Assembly: GCA_964492845.1 (NCBI GenBank)
Contig: CAZBMZ010000029.1
Coordinates: 15,388-79,387 of the forward strand
DNA from: JADJPF01 sp964492845
GTDB lineage: Bacteria > Acidobacteriota > Blastocatellia > Chloracidobacteriales > JADJPF01
Direction: 5' to 3'
DNA length: 64,000 bases
Shown here one piece after another: positions 9,483 to 20,700 of the stretch (its first letter is position 1; the number at the start of each line of letters is the position of its first letter). A program made the position numbers and the translations under genes. The notes beneath the pieces are model-generated. The model searched no databases. It was not told where the DNA came from and saw only the letters and a list, made by a program, of their open reading frames with translations.

Positions 9483-11816
9483 ATGAATTCGCCTGTTTAT
9501 AAAAAAGTATCTAGTCCCTCTAAACCCAGTTTTTACAAGATAGCTGTTGGTTTAGTTGGGTTTATTGCTCTGTTTGTCTCTTTATTTACATTGCAAACTA
9601 ATTCTCAAGCTGCTGGTCAAGGCCCTAAAAAAGGCCAAGATCTTGATCTTGCAATAAAAGGTATTAAACGCATACCTATTGATAAAGAGCATGTATCTAT
9701 GCTCAGATCTGAGTTGCAAAAAAGCCGTCAACAACGCTTGGTTGAACCTGAACCAAAAGTAATTCCTGCTGGCACCAAAGCCAATAGAGTAACTTTTACA
9801 GCTAATGAAACTACAGGTCAACTTACAGCAATAGCTGACACTAATGATGACTTAACGCCTGAAGCAAGAGAAATTTTTGCAACGGCTGATCAAAATAATG
9901 TTTTTACATCTTTTGCTGTTAGCAGAAGAACTAAGAAACATTATGCTGGCTCTATTTCCCTTGACGGCGCAGATGCTGGAATGGGTAAAATCTCCATAAT
10001 TGATAATGATGCCGACTCAACATATAAAGGAACAGTTACAGGAAGTTTTTCTGTTGGCCCAGGCACACCTACAGGAATTGCTCTTATTAACTCTCCTCAA
10101 GGGGATATTGTACTTGTTGCTACTTATTTCTTTGAACTTGGCCGTTTTGATGGTACAGCTAATGATAAATTTACTGTAACAGCTTATTTACCTGGTGCTA
10201 ATGGCGTACCTGATGGCACACAATCAGTGGTAGTACCTATCAATCCTGACTTTAACTCAACATTTGGTGGTATGACTACTGATAGTAAAGGAAACCTATT
10301 TATTAACTTAACAACAACTGAAGACAATAGTGTTGGCGGTTTAACAGCAGTATTTTTTGATACTGATGGTGATTTAATCCCTGATGATGGTCAACTTTTT
10401 GCTGATGCAACAGATTCAGACTTAAATCCTCTTACTGCAAGTAGTATTGTTGTCAAACCTAACCCAACTGGTACAGGCTCACGAGTAATCATTTATGGAA
10501 ACAATGAGGTTTTTGGAGGATTAAATAGATCTCAAATCGCAATTTATACAGATGCTAATGATGATTTAGTAGCTGATGGCCCACCAAGAGTATTCTTTAC
10601 TGCTCCTACTCAATTTAGAGGATTTGCAACAGACTTTGGTGATGGTTCTTCTACAGTATTTACAACCAGTATGGATTTTGGCGACGATCGAGCAGCTTTT
10701 AGCTATATAACTGTAGCTGGCAATAACATTGCTCAAGGTGGCGTTGCACTTGTAAGAGACAATGGTAATGGTGTAGGTACTGGAACTGCTGCTCTTATTG
10801 AAAATCCTCTTGCTATGGGTCTTTACAATGTTGTTAGTGGTGTACCAAATAATTCTGTTCCTGCTGATGGAACTCCTCCAACTGTTGCAGTAACTTCACC
10901 TAATGGTGGTGAAATGGTAATGGGTGGAACTAACCTTTCAATTACCTTTACTTCTTCTGATGATACCGCTATAACAACTCATGACATTAATTTATCAACC
11001 GATGGTGGTCAAACCTTCCCAGTAGTTGTTACTTCTGGTCTAGCTGGCAATGTCCAAAGCTTTACATTCCCAGTCCCACCAATGCTAGATACTCCTATGG
11101 CACGAGTTCAAGTAGTAGCTAAAGACGCTGCTGGTAATATGGCTAGTGATTCTAGCGATGCTAACTTTACAGTTATTAGGGCCGCTGTTGTTGATAATAC
11201 GGCTCCAACAGTAATGATTAGCTCACCTCAATCAGGTGCTATGCTAAATGGTGGAAGTATGGCAACTGTAAACTTTACTTCAACAGATAATGTTGCTGTT
11301 TCTTCTCACAATATTTTATTTGCTGCTGATGGTACAAACTTTAGCACTACATTAGTTAGTGGTTTACCTGGTGTTGCTACTTCATTTACCTTTAGAGTTC
11401 CTACAGTAAGCTCTACAACGGCTGCTCTTCGTGTTGAAGCTGTTGATAGTTCTGGTAATAGGGGTAATGCAACGGTTGGACAATTAACCGTTGTTACAGA
11501 TACCCAAGCACCAACAGTCACAGTTACTTCACCTAATGCACAAAATAAGAAACTCAATGGTAATAGCCAATTTAATGTTACCTTTACTTCTCAAGATAAT
11601 ACTGCTGTAGTTTCTCATGATGTTCAAATTACACTAGATGGAACCAATTTTATGACCTTAGCATCTGGCTTACCTGGTACAGCCACTTCTGCTACAGTCA
11701 CTATTCCTAATATGAAGACTAAGAAAACTTCTGCTATTCGTGTAATTGCTAGAGACGCTGCTGGTAATATGGGTGCTGGAACATCTCCTGCATTTAAGAT
11801 TAAACCTGCTAAATAG
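9483..11816 (+). CDS. Secreted protein with N-terminal repeat domain and three Ig-like domains
   Basis: The protein has 777 residues. A charged N-terminus precedes a hydrophobic signal segment (about residues 20-42) ending near SQAAGQ. The middle (about 95-455) contains calcium-binding-like Asp-rich loops such as DTDGDLIPDD and DANDDLVADG, and resembles a beta-propeller or beta-repeat domain. Three C-terminal repeats of about 100 residues each begin with PTVxVTSPN-like motifs and contain the SHDIxxSxDG and GLPGxxxS strands of bacterial Ig-like domains. The protein ends FKIKPAK. It is a clear paralogue of the next gene, which has two Ig repeats. Its role is probably a cell-surface or secreted structural or adhesive function; no catalytic motif is visible. 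The start is supported by GGAGG 9 nt upstream. Confidence 0.8.
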   Translation: MNSPVYKKVSSPSKPSFYKIAVGLVGFIALFVSLFTLQTNSQAAGQGPKKGQDLDLAIKGIKRIPIDKEHVSMLRSELQKSRQQRLVEPEPKVIPAGTKANRVTFTANETTGQLTAIADTNDDLTPEAREIFATADQNNVFTSFAVSRRTKKHYAGSISLDGADAGMGKISIIDNDADSTYKGTVTGSFSVGPGTPTGIALINSPQGDIVLVATYFFELGRFDGTANDKFTVTAYLPGANGVPDGTQSVVVPINPDFNSTFGGMTTDSKGNLFINLTTTEDNSVGGLTAVFFDTDGDLIPDDGQLFADATDSDLNPLTASSIVVKPNPTGTGSRVIIYGNNEVFGGLNRSQIAIYTDANDDLVADGPPRVFFTAPTQFRGFATDFGDGSSTVFTTSMDFGDDRAAFSYITVAGNNIAQGGVALVRDNGNGVGTGTAALIENPLAMGLYNVVSGVPNNSVPADGTPPTVAVTSPNGGEMVMGGTNLSITFTSSDDTAITTHDINLSTDGGQTFPVVVTSGLAGNVQSFTFPVPPMLDTPMARVQVVAKDAAGNMASDSSDANFTVIRAAVVDNTAPTVMISSPQSGAMLNGGSMATVNFTSTDNVAVSSHNILFAADGTNFSTTLVSGLPGVATSFTFRVPTVSSTTAALRVEAVDSSGNRGNATVGQLTVVTDTQAPTVTVTSPNAQNKKLNGNSQFNVTFTSQDNTAVVSHDVQITLDGTNFMTLASGLPGTATSATVTIPNMKTKKTSAIRVIARDAAGNMGAGTSPAFKIKPAK

Positions 11817-11850
11817 CAAACCACAAAACTTTTAGTTAAATCTAAACAAA

Positions 11851-11887
11851 AAAAGGAAAGGATTTAAATCCTTTCCTTTTTATTTTT
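11851..11887 (+). terminator. Rho-independent terminator after the first secreted Ig-like gene
   Basis: A perfect 30-bp palindrome built on AAGGAAAGGATTT and its complement (11851-11880) is followed by TATTTTT. It lies 34 bp after the stop codon. Confidence 0.85.
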
Positions 11888-11969
11888 GTAATTAAAAATT
11901 AAAATACAAATTAATCTACACTCTAGTTTAGGAAACCTTATGCAATCTATTAAATTTATTAAATTTAAC

Positions 11970-12017
11970 GACCACCCATAAATGGATGGTCTATTTTTAG
12001 ATGCCCCGATGGGGCAT
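11970..12017. repeat. GC-rich double hairpin, REP-like element
   Basis: Two hairpins lie 9 bp apart. The first is GACCACCCA, TAAA, TGGATGGTC (11970-11991, one G-T pair). The second is ATGCCCC, GAT, GGGGCAT (12001-12017, perfect). Both are far richer in GC than the surrounding AT-rich spacer. The paired-hairpin layout resembles REP/BIME elements mobilised by IS200-like (RAYT) transposases, though no transposase is nearby. It sits 44 bp before the next gene, so it could also form in that gene's leader RNA. Confidence 0.5.
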
Positions 12018-12061
12018 TATAGGTTTTTCTTTATTTTTCAATAAGTTACAAAGGAAATCCC

Positions 12062-14035
12062 ATGTATATTAAATTATTCACAAAAATCTTAAATTTACTA
12101 TTTTTATTACCAATATTATTACTATGTTATCAGACTAATGTTTTTGCAGATCGACTTAAACAAAATACGCCTATAAAGATAAAAACTAAAGTTTCACTAC
12201 CTACTTTTACTATAAATAAAGAGCGAGTCATTAAGCTGAATACTGCTAATAAACAAAACATAACCAACATAACACCTTTGGCAATACCGTCTGGAACAAC
12301 ATTAAGTAAAGTTTCTTTTTACGGTATTGATTCAAGCAGTAGTGTAATTGTCTCAGCAGATACTAACGAAGATCGAGTGCCTGAAACCAATGATACTTTT
12401 ATTGCTGCTGATGATCCGGCTAATGAAATCCCTACAGCAATGTCAATTAGTAGAACAACAGGAAAAATCTATATTGGTTTTGTAGCTGCTGATGGGCCAA
12501 ATAAACAAAATGGTCAAATAGTGGTTACAAATAATAGCAAAGGCGATTTTAAGGCAAGTAAAGAGTCAAGTTTTTCTATTGGCAAAGGAACACCTTTAGG
12601 GTTAGCCGTCCTTAGCACAACTAAAGGGGACGTTTTAATTGTTGCTAGCTTATTCTTTTCACAAGGCTTATTTGATATAAATGACCAGGATAGCTATACA
12701 ATTACAGCTTATTTACCTAATTCTAATGGTGTTCCTGATGGTACAGATAAAGTAACTATCTTAGCAACAAATTCATTGTTAAATAACCAAATAATTAATT
12801 TTGGCTTTGGTGGTTTGGCATTAGATAGCAAAGGCAATCTTTATGCTAATGTTGCTTCTAAATTTAAGTTTGGTAGTATTACGCAATTAACTGGGGCCAT
12901 AATGAGTTTTACTGATAGTAATAATGATCAAATCCCTGATAAACCTAGTATTTTTGCAACTGCAACTGCAACTGATAGTAATCCAACTACAGCAAGTTCA
13001 ATTATTCCAACAACTAATGCAAAAGGTGAACAGCAATTTTATGTTTATGGAATAAATGATGTTTTAGCTAAACCTTCTCAAATTGTGATATACAGTGATT
13101 TAGACCAAGACTTAAAAGCTGATGGCGGGCCAAGTGCTTTTTATACGGCAACTTCAGAATTTCAAGGCATTATTGGTTTTTTTGGTAATGAAACTTCAGC
13201 CCTTACAACAAGTAAACTAGATTTTAGCGATGGACAAGCCTTATTTGCTTTTAGCAGTTTTGACACCACTGGAAATATAGTTACTGACGGCGGCGTAGCA
13301 CTACTTAAAGATAATGGTACGGGTCAACCTAGCTTAGAAATGAAAGTTTTTGCTGCTCCAAAAATGGGGGAAAATGTAGCTACTATTAGCTTTGTTTTAG
13401 GTGTACCGGGTAGCAACGACAAGCTTTCGCCTACTGCAAAGATCTTAAATATATCTGCTGGACAAAAATTTGAAAGTAGCGGTAGATTTACTATTAATTT
13501 TTCCTCTAGTGATGATATAGGTGTAATTTCACATAATATTTTATTTGCAATTAATGGAGACGTTTTTGAACCTTTAATACTTGGACTTTCTGGAAGCACA
13601 AACTCATTTCAATTTACTATTCCTAATATTGCAACAACAAACGCTGCTATTAGACTACAAGCATTAGACTTAGCAGGTAATGTTGGTAGTGATACTGTTA
13701 TGCCGCTAATTATTGAGACAGATGGAATTAACCCTACAGTAATAGTCACAGCACCAAAAAACAAAGAAAAGCTAAAAGGCAACACTATGTTTACTATTAC
13801 TTTTACTTCTTCAGATGATCGAGGGGTTGTATCACATGATTTTCAGTTTTCCCCAGATAATGGAGCAAACTTTGTTACTTTTGCACAAGGGCTACCTGGC
13901 AATTTACAATCAATTACGATTATGGTTCCAAATATGAAAATTAAGCAGGGATTAATCAAGGTTATTGCTAAAGATGCGGCAGGAAATATTGGAGAAGGAA
14001 TTTCTGGAATCTTTAAGATTAAACCTACAAAATAA
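12062..14035 (+). CDS. Secreted protein with two Ig-like domains, paralogue of the upstream gene
   Basis: The protein has 657 residues. The signal peptide spans residues 1-29 (hydrophobic core LFLLPILLLCYQ, cleavage near VFA-D). The central domain matches the upstream paralogue block by block: TAYLPxxNGVPDGT, the Asp-rich DSNNDQIPD loop, and YSDLDQDLKADGG. Two Ig-like repeats follow (about 450-550 and 551-657), ending FKIKPTK, against three in the paralogue. The most likely origin is tandem duplication followed by gain or loss of one Ig unit. An AAAGGAAA ribosome-binding site lies just upstream. It is probably exported and surface-associated; the binding partner is unknown. Confidence 0.8.
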   Translation: MYIKLFTKILNLLFLLPILLLCYQTNVFADRLKQNTPIKIKTKVSLPTFTINKERVIKLNTANKQNITNITPLAIPSGTTLSKVSFYGIDSSSSVIVSADTNEDRVPETNDTFIAADDPANEIPTAMSISRTTGKIYIGFVAADGPNKQNGQIVVTNNSKGDFKASKESSFSIGKGTPLGLAVLSTTKGDVLIVASLFFSQGLFDINDQDSYTITAYLPNSNGVPDGTDKVTILATNSLLNNQIINFGFGGLALDSKGNLYANVASKFKFGSITQLTGAIMSFTDSNNDQIPDKPSIFATATATDSNPTTASSIIPTTNAKGEQQFYVYGINDVLAKPSQIVIYSDLDQDLKADGGPSAFYTATSEFQGIIGFFGNETSALTTSKLDFSDGQALFAFSSFDTTGNIVTDGGVALLKDNGTGQPSLEMKVFAAPKMGENVATISFVLGVPGSNDKLSPTAKILNISAGQKFESSGRFTINFSSSDDIGVISHNILFAINGDVFEPLILGLSGSTNSFQFTIPNIATTNAAIRLQALDLAGNVGSDTVMPLIIETDGINPTVIVTAPKNKEKLKGNTMFTITFTSSDDRGVVSHDFQFSPDNGANFVTFAQGLPGNLQSITIMVPNMKIKQGLIKVIAKDAAGNIGEGISGIFKIKPTK

Positions 14036-14123
14036 TTAAAATAATTAAGCTAAAGAGTCGAAATACCTGATAAAATTAATAGTATTAAAAACCTAGCCCT
14101 AAGTGTTATAGCTTAAAAATACT

Positions 14124-17100
14124 ATGCGATATATTTTAGCTATAGTGATATGCCTACTTTCTATTACTATAGCACAAGCCCAGATATACCGATTTAAGGT
14201 CTACAACTCCACTAGTGGACTGCCTAATAATCAAGTTTATAGTATTTTCCAAGACCACCTTGGCTATATTTGGTTTGGTACAGAAGGCGGACTATGTCGC
14301 TATGATGGAGTTGAATATAAGATTTTTGATACCAAACAAGGTTTAATTAACCCTATTGTTAGAGCAATTATTGAAGATCGTGACTATAACATATGGTTAA
14401 TGACTAGAGGTGGATTAAGTCGTTATGATGGGCAAAATTTTACCAACTTCACTACTGAGAATGGTTTAGCACATAATGAAACTCGTTCTGCTTTACTTGC
14501 AAAAGATGGAACACTTTGGTTTGGTACTGCTAATGGATTAAGTCATTATAATGGAGAAAAATTTACTAATTATGGTGTAAATGAAGGGTTGCCAGGTGGC
14601 CTAGTTGGTGCATTAATTCAAGATAACAATGGGGTAATTTGGGCCGGTATTCGTGGAGGTGGACTAGCTAAATTTGATGGGAAAAATTTTACTGTTTTTG
14701 GTTTAGCTGAAGGTTTGCCAGATCTAAATATTTTTGGTATGGCAAAGGATGAAAAAAATAACCTTTGGCTAGCCACTGGTCAAGGTCTTTGTCAATTTGA
14801 TGGAAAAACCTTTCGTTGCTATAAAATCGCTGATGGATTGGGCAGTGAACGTGGCAGCGGGGTTTTAGTGGATCGTCATAACCGAGTTTGGTTTGCTACT
14901 TATGGAGGAGGAATTAGCCGAATAGAAACAGACCAAACAATTAGTGTTTTTAATCGTGATAATGGCCTACCGGATAATTACCTAATTACTCTTTTTGAAG
15001 ATTATGAAGGTAATATTTGGGGCGGGACAATGTGGAATGGAGGCTTTAAGTTTGGTAATGAACTTTTTGCTAACTATACTAAAACTTTAGGTTTAGATGG
15101 CTTAATTACAGGTGTTCAAGAGTCTTCTGACAATACACTTTGGTTTTCTTCTATTAATAATGGTGTATTTAGCTTAGATAAAACTAATAAAGCCACTCAT
15201 TTTACTAATAAAGAAGGCTTGCTAGAAGACGATATTTGGGCATTACTTGTAGATAGCAAAAACCGAGTTTGGTCATCTGGTCATCAAGGAGCAAGCTATT
15301 ATGATGGCAAACAATTTAAGAAGTTTTCTTTAGCAGAAATAGGACAAACAAATCGAATTACAACAATGATAGAAGACCTTCAAGGCCGCATCTGGTTTGG
15401 CTCAAATTGGTCTGGAAGCAGTGGGATTTCTGTTTATGATGGTAAAAACTTTTCTCAATATTCACAAACAGATGGTCTAGCCTACAATCAAATTAATTCT
15501 TTTGCTTTAGATAAAGCTGGAAATCTCTGGATCTGCACCTATTCAGGTTTAAGCCGTTTTGATGGCAAAAACTTTACTAATTACACTCGCAAAGATGGAC
15601 TCCCAGATAATTTAATTACTTGTGCCTACGAAGATGAAAAAAATAATCTTTGGGTCGGGACGGCTAGAGGTCTGACTAGATTTGATGGAAAGCAATTTCA
15701 GAACTATACAATCAAGGATGGGCTAATTAGTAATTTTATTCGTACTATTACTAGTAGTAATGGGCTGCTTTGGGTTGGTACATCTGGAGGTTTATCAACT
15801 TTTGATAGTAAACAATTTAAGAATTATACAGTTAAAGATGGTTTAATTAGCGATGATATTTCTCTGTCAACTTTTCTTAGGCGGCGTGATGGAAGTATTT
15901 GGTTTGGCACGGCAGAAGGTGTTTCCCGCTACCGCCAAGTTAAAGAAACTGTTTTATCTCTAGCTCCTAGGGTTTATATTAATGGACTGCGCTTAGGTAA
16001 TACTTTAGTTTCTTCTGCTCCAAATATTTCTTTACCTTATAATCAAAATACAATTTCTTTTGATTTTGTAGCACTATCATTTACGGATGAAGACTTAGTA
16101 CGTTACAGTTATTTATTAGAAAACTTTGAAGGTGAGTGGTCACAACCTAGCATAGAACGTACTACACGTTTTACCAACCTTCCCGCAGGTCAATATAAAT
16201 TTTTGGTTAAAGCTCGCTCTAGTTCAGGGCTTTGGAGTGAACCACAAGCTTTGCTAGTAGAAATACTTCCTCCTTATTGGCAAACAACTTGGTTTCGCCT
16301 TTTGCTACTTTTTAGCACAGCAACTTTGATAGCGGGTATTTTTTCATGGCGTGTAAGTAGATTAAATTACCATCATAACCAACGCATAGAGAGCTTAACA
16401 CAACTACTAGAAAGTATTAGGGTTATTAACTCAAAGCTAGACATACAACTGGTTTTACAAAATATTGTTTCAGAAAGTGCAAATTTGGTTGGTGGAGAGG
16501 CTGGAGGAATAGGTTTAGTTAAAGAAAATAACGTAGTTTTTGAGAATGTTTGGTATAAAGATCACTGGGAAAAAACTAATTTAGAATTTCCTCTTAATCA
16601 AGGTATTGCTGGGCTTGTTGCTGCAACAGGTAAAACTATTATCATTAATGACCCTATGCAAGACAGCAGAGTAATTTACCCAGAATTAATTAAAAAATAT
16701 AACCTACAAGGTTTTATGGATGTACCTATTTATAATCGTGATAGAAAAGTAATAGGTGTTTTAGATATTCGCTTAAGTGCTAACCGAGTCCCTTTTAATC
16801 TTGCAGACACTCGTTTAGTAGAATCCCTAGCCGAGCAAGCCGCTGTAGCAATTGAAAATGCAGAGCTTTATGGTTCACTTGCAGAAAAAAACTTAATGAT
16901 TATTGAATCATTAAAAGAGATAGAAAAACTCTATAGCAATGAGCAAGAAGTTACCCGCCGATTACAAGAATTAAACTATAAGTTAAAAGAAGTCAATGAG
17001 TTAAAAACTAATTTTATGATTGTTACTTCCCATGAAATGCGTACACCTTTAACAGTCTTAAAGGGCTACCATGAAGTGCTTTTAGATCTACAGCCAGAAA

Positions 17101-17774
17101 ACCTTTCTGCTTCACAAAAACGTGCTTTACAAACCTGTCAACGAACTATAGAAAGATTAATTAATATTGTTAACGATATTTTGGAGATGTTAAGAATTGA
17201 AGAAAAACGCATTAGCCTAAAACTAACAAGCTTTAATTTATCAGACCTTATCTTAGATATAGTTAATGAAGTAGCTCCATTTATAGAAAAAAGAAACCTA
17301 AAAATAAATATTAAAGTGCCTGAGTCTGCTTTGATATTAGAAGCAGATGTAGAGAAAATAAGGCTAGTATTATTAAATTTAATTCAAAATGCAATTAAGT
17401 TTACTCATGATGGCGGTTTAATAGAAATAGTTGCAAATAAAGAGGATAATCAAATACATTTAATTATAAAAGATAGTGGTATAGGGATAATTGCCAGCGA
17501 AATAGATCATATTTTTGAAAAATTCTATACAGGTCAGGACGCAATTCATCATAAATCTGGAAAATATGAATTTGGGGCGCGAGGTACTGGACTAGGTTTA
17601 GCAATTGCTAAAAGTTATTTAGAAGCTCATTCTGGAAAAATTTGGGTTGTATCAGAAGGAAAAGGAAAAGGGGCTGCATTTCATATAATTATTGATGCCG
17701 TAGTAAAACAACCAAGTAACGACGAAGACAAAGCACCTAAAGAAGCTATTGAAGTTTTTGCCAAAAAAATCTAA
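14124..17774 (+). CDS. Propeller-type sensor histidine kinase (Reg_prop, Y_Y_Y, GAF, HisKA, HATPase)
   Basis: The protein has 1216 residues. A signal peptide (1-19, cleavage near AQAQ) leads to about fourteen regulator-propeller repeats, recognisable by recurring GLPDN, xIWFGT and GLSRFDGKNF motifs. These form two seven-bladed propellers outside the membrane. A Y_Y_Y domain precedes the membrane helix at about 723-743. Inside are a GAF domain (about 770-900), a coiled linker, HisKA with phospho-acceptor His970 in SHEMRTP, and a HATPase with N-box NLIQNAIKF, DSGIGI and GTGLGL (from residue 1154). Unlike Bacteroidetes hybrid systems it has no receiver or AraC output domain, and no response regulator is adjacent, so its partner must be elsewhere. 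Its stop overlaps the end of the convergent RND gene by 4 nt. Confidence 0.92.
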   Translation: MRYILAIVICLLSITIAQAQIYRFKVYNSTSGLPNNQVYSIFQDHLGYIWFGTEGGLCRYDGVEYKIFDTKQGLINPIVRAIIEDRDYNIWLMTRGGLSRYDGQNFTNFTTENGLAHNETRSALLAKDGTLWFGTANGLSHYNGEKFTNYGVNEGLPGGLVGALIQDNNGVIWAGIRGGGLAKFDGKNFTVFGLAEGLPDLNIFGMAKDEKNNLWLATGQGLCQFDGKTFRCYKIADGLGSERGSGVLVDRHNRVWFATYGGGISRIETDQTISVFNRDNGLPDNYLITLFEDYEGNIWGGTMWNGGFKFGNELFANYTKTLGLDGLITGVQESSDNTLWFSSINNGVFSLDKTNKATHFTNKEGLLEDDIWALLVDSKNRVWSSGHQGASYYDGKQFKKFSLAEIGQTNRITTMIEDLQGRIWFGSNWSGSSGISVYDGKNFSQYSQTDGLAYNQINSFALDKAGNLWICTYSGLSRFDGKNFTNYTRKDGLPDNLITCAYEDEKNNLWVGTARGLTRFDGKQFQNYTIKDGLISNFIRTITSSNGLLWVGTSGGLSTFDSKQFKNYTVKDGLISDDISLSTFLRRRDGSIWFGTAEGVSRYRQVKETVLSLAPRVYINGLRLGNTLVSSAPNISLPYNQNTISFDFVALSFTDEDLVRYSYLLENFEGEWSQPSIERTTRFTNLPAGQYKFLVKARSSSGLWSEPQALLVEILPPYWQTTWFRLLLLFSTATLIAGIFSWRVSRLNYHHNQRIESLTQLLESIRVINSKLDIQLVLQNIVSESANLVGGEAGGIGLVKENNVVFENVWYKDHWEKTNLEFPLNQGIAGLVAATGKTIIINDPMQDSRVIYPELIKKYNLQGFMDVPIYNRDRKVIGVLDIRLSANRVPFNLADTRLVESLAEQAAVAIENAELYGSLAEKNLMIIESLKEIEKLYSNEQEVTRRLQELNYKLKEVNELKTNFMIVTSHEMRTPLTVLKGYHEVLLDLQPENLSASQKRALQTCQRTIERLINIVNDILEMLRIEEKRISLKLTSFNLSDLILDIVNEVAPFIEKRNLKINIKVPESALILEADVEKIRLVLLNLIQNAIKFTHDGGLIEIVANKEDNQIHLIIKDSGIGIIASEIDHIFEKFYTGQDAIHHKSGKYEFGARGTGLGLAIAKSYLEAHSGKIWVVSEGKGKGAAFHIIIDAVVKQPSNDEDKAPKEAIEVFAKKI

Positions 17775-20700
17775 TCACCTGCTGAAGGTAGTGTTTGACT
17801 AGGTAACGCAAACTCTTTAGCTTGTCCTTTTGCTTCTACACGGCCAAATTTTAGGTACAGAGCAGGAATAACAATCATATTTAGTAAAGTAGAAGTAATA
17901 ACACCGCCTAAGATAACCACTGCCATAGGCTGTTGAATCTCTTTGCCTGGATCGCCTTTACCCAAAGCCAATGGCACTAATCCAATGCCTGTAACAAGAG
18001 CAGTCATCAAAATAGGGCTTAATCTCTCCATAGAGCCTTGTACAATTGCATCACGAAAGCTTAAACCTTCTTCCTTAATTAGGTGAGTATAATGAGTAAC
18101 AAGCATTATCCCATTGCGAGTAGCTATTCCAAATAAAGTTATAAATCCTACCAGTGAAGCTATAGAAAGCGTCCCTCCTGAGATAAACACCATTGCTACA
18201 CCTCCTATTAATGCTAGTGGTAGGTTTGCCATTACTAAGAGTGCTGGACGTATAGAACCTAGTGCAATATAAAGTAGTAAAAATATTCCTCCTATTGCTA
18301 CAAGTGAAAGTAAAGTTATTTGCCTAGAAGCTTTTTCTTGAGATTCAAATTGCCCGCCATATTGCAAAAAGTAACCTTGAGGCAAAGACACTTGTTTATT
18401 GATTACCTGTTTTACATCTTCAATCACGCTACCTAAATCACGTTCTGCAACGTTGGCTTGAATGATAATGCGACGTTGTACATTTTCGCGGTTAATAGTA
18501 TTGGGGCCTTGGTCTACTTTTACTTCTGCAACTTGGCTAATTGGGATTTTATTTCCTATTGGAGTATCGATTAAAGTTTTACTAATTGACTCAATCGACT
18601 CACGAGCAGAATCATCAAGGCGCACTATTACATCATAAGTTTTTTGCTCTTCTAATACTTGAGACACAACTTGACCACTAAAGGCTGTTTCTACATCTTC
18701 GGCTACATTTTCAGCACGAAGCCCCAGGGCTGATGCTGCTTGGCGATTTAGGTTAATTTGTAGTTGTGGTACACCTACTTGGGGTTCTACTAGTAAATCT
18801 ACAATACCTGGTACAGTAGTCATTGCTTCACGTATTTCTCCTGCTTTACTGCGTAGTGTTGCAAGGTCAGGGCCAAAAAGCTTGATAGCAATTTGTGCGC
18901 GTGTTCCTGATAAAAGATGGTCAATACGGTGTGAAATAGGTTGCCCAACTTCTACATCTACACCAGGGATCTGTGAAAGATTAGTACGTATTTCTTCCAT
19001 CATTTCAGTATGTGGCCTATTACCTTGTTTTACAACTACTTCAAGTTCGCTGGTGTTAACGCCTGCTGCATGTTCATCAAGTTCTGCTCTACCTGTTCGC
19101 CTTGTAGTTGAAATTACTTCTGGAGTCTTATGTAATCTATTTTCTACAATATTTCCAACTCTATTAGACTCAGCAAGTGAACTGCCTGGAGGTAAATTTA
19201 CATTGATGTTAAGTGAGCCTTCATTAAATGGTGGTAAGAATTCACGTCCCATTAAAGGCACTACACTAATAGCTAAAAACAACATTGCAACTGAAACAGC
19301 TATGATTTCAAATGGATGTCTTAATGTAAAGTTAAGTGTTTTTAAATAGTAACGTTTGAGTTTAGCTACTATAAAAGAGTCATGGTCATCTTTTAGTTGA
19401 TCAGAACTACCTAGCAAATAGTAGCAAAGCACTGGTGTTACTGTTAGAGCAACAATTAACGAAGCTAAAATTGAAATAACATAAGCAAAAGCTAGAGGAG
19501 CAAACATCCTTCCTTCAAATCCACTTAAGCTAAATAATGGTAAAAAGACCAGCACAATAATTAAAGTTGCAAAAACTATAGAGTTTCTAATCTCGCTAGA
19601 TGCTCTATAAATAACGCTTATTATAGGCTCAGGTGTTTTTAACTTAGCATTTTGTTTTAAGCGACGAAACACATTTTCTACATCAACAATTGCATCATCA
19701 ACTAGTTCTCCAATAGCAATTGCGAGTCCACCTAAAGTCATTGTGTTAATACTCAAACCAAAGTAACTCATTGCAAGTATTGCAGTTATTAAGGAAAGAG
19801 GAATGGCTGTTAAGCTGATAAATGTAGTGCGAAAATTCCAAAGAAAGATAAATAGAATAATCGTCACCATTACACCGCCTTCAATTAGTGAACGGTTTAC
19901 ATTGCTAACTGCACGATTGATAAAATCAGCTTGTTGAAAGGCTTTTGTGTCAATAACTACATCTGATGGTAAAGTTGACTTTAGTTCGGCTAAGGTGTTT
20001 TCAATTCGTTTAGTGACTTCTAAAGTGTTGGCATTTGGTTGTTTTTGAATTGTTGCTACAACAGAAGGTTCTTGATTAAAACTACCATCACCTCGCTTAA
20101 ATGCTGCTCCTAGTTTAACTGTAGCAACATTTTTAACTAAAATAGGTGTTTTATCTCTAACAGTAATTACAGAATTTTCTAAATCTTCTAAAGTATAGAC
20201 ACGGGCGCGGCTACGAATTAAGAGTTCTTCATTAGGCTTTTCTAAAAAACCTCCTGAAGCATTGGTATTTGCTGCCCCAACTGCTTGTCTGACTTCTTCC
20301 ATTGTTAAAGAGTAATCAAGTAATTTTTGAGGATCTATAAGTACTTGAAACTGTTTAACTTCTCCACCAATCATAAGCACTTTAGAGACTCCAGCAATAC
20401 CAAGCAAGCGAGGACGCACAACCCAATCAGCTAGCGAACGCAGTTCCATAGCAGAGGTAGTTTTACTAGTAAGAGAAATAAGCATTATCTCGCCCATAGT
20501 TGATGAAATAGGGCCTAAAGTCGGAGCAGATACACCATTAGGTAGGCGTACTTGTTGAAGTTTTTCAGTAACAAGTTGCCGAGCGCGATAAATATCTGTA
20601 CCAAATTGAAATTCTACAAAGACTATAGAAATTCCAATTGCAGAATTAGAACGAACACGAAAAACTCCTGCTGTCCCATTCATTGCTGATTCAATGGGTA

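Noticed and set aside
18882..19349. Rightward ORF of 155 codons opposite the RND gene
   Set aside because: Antisense shadow of a strongly conserved gene; composition is Ser/Thr/Cys-rich as expected for reversed codons.
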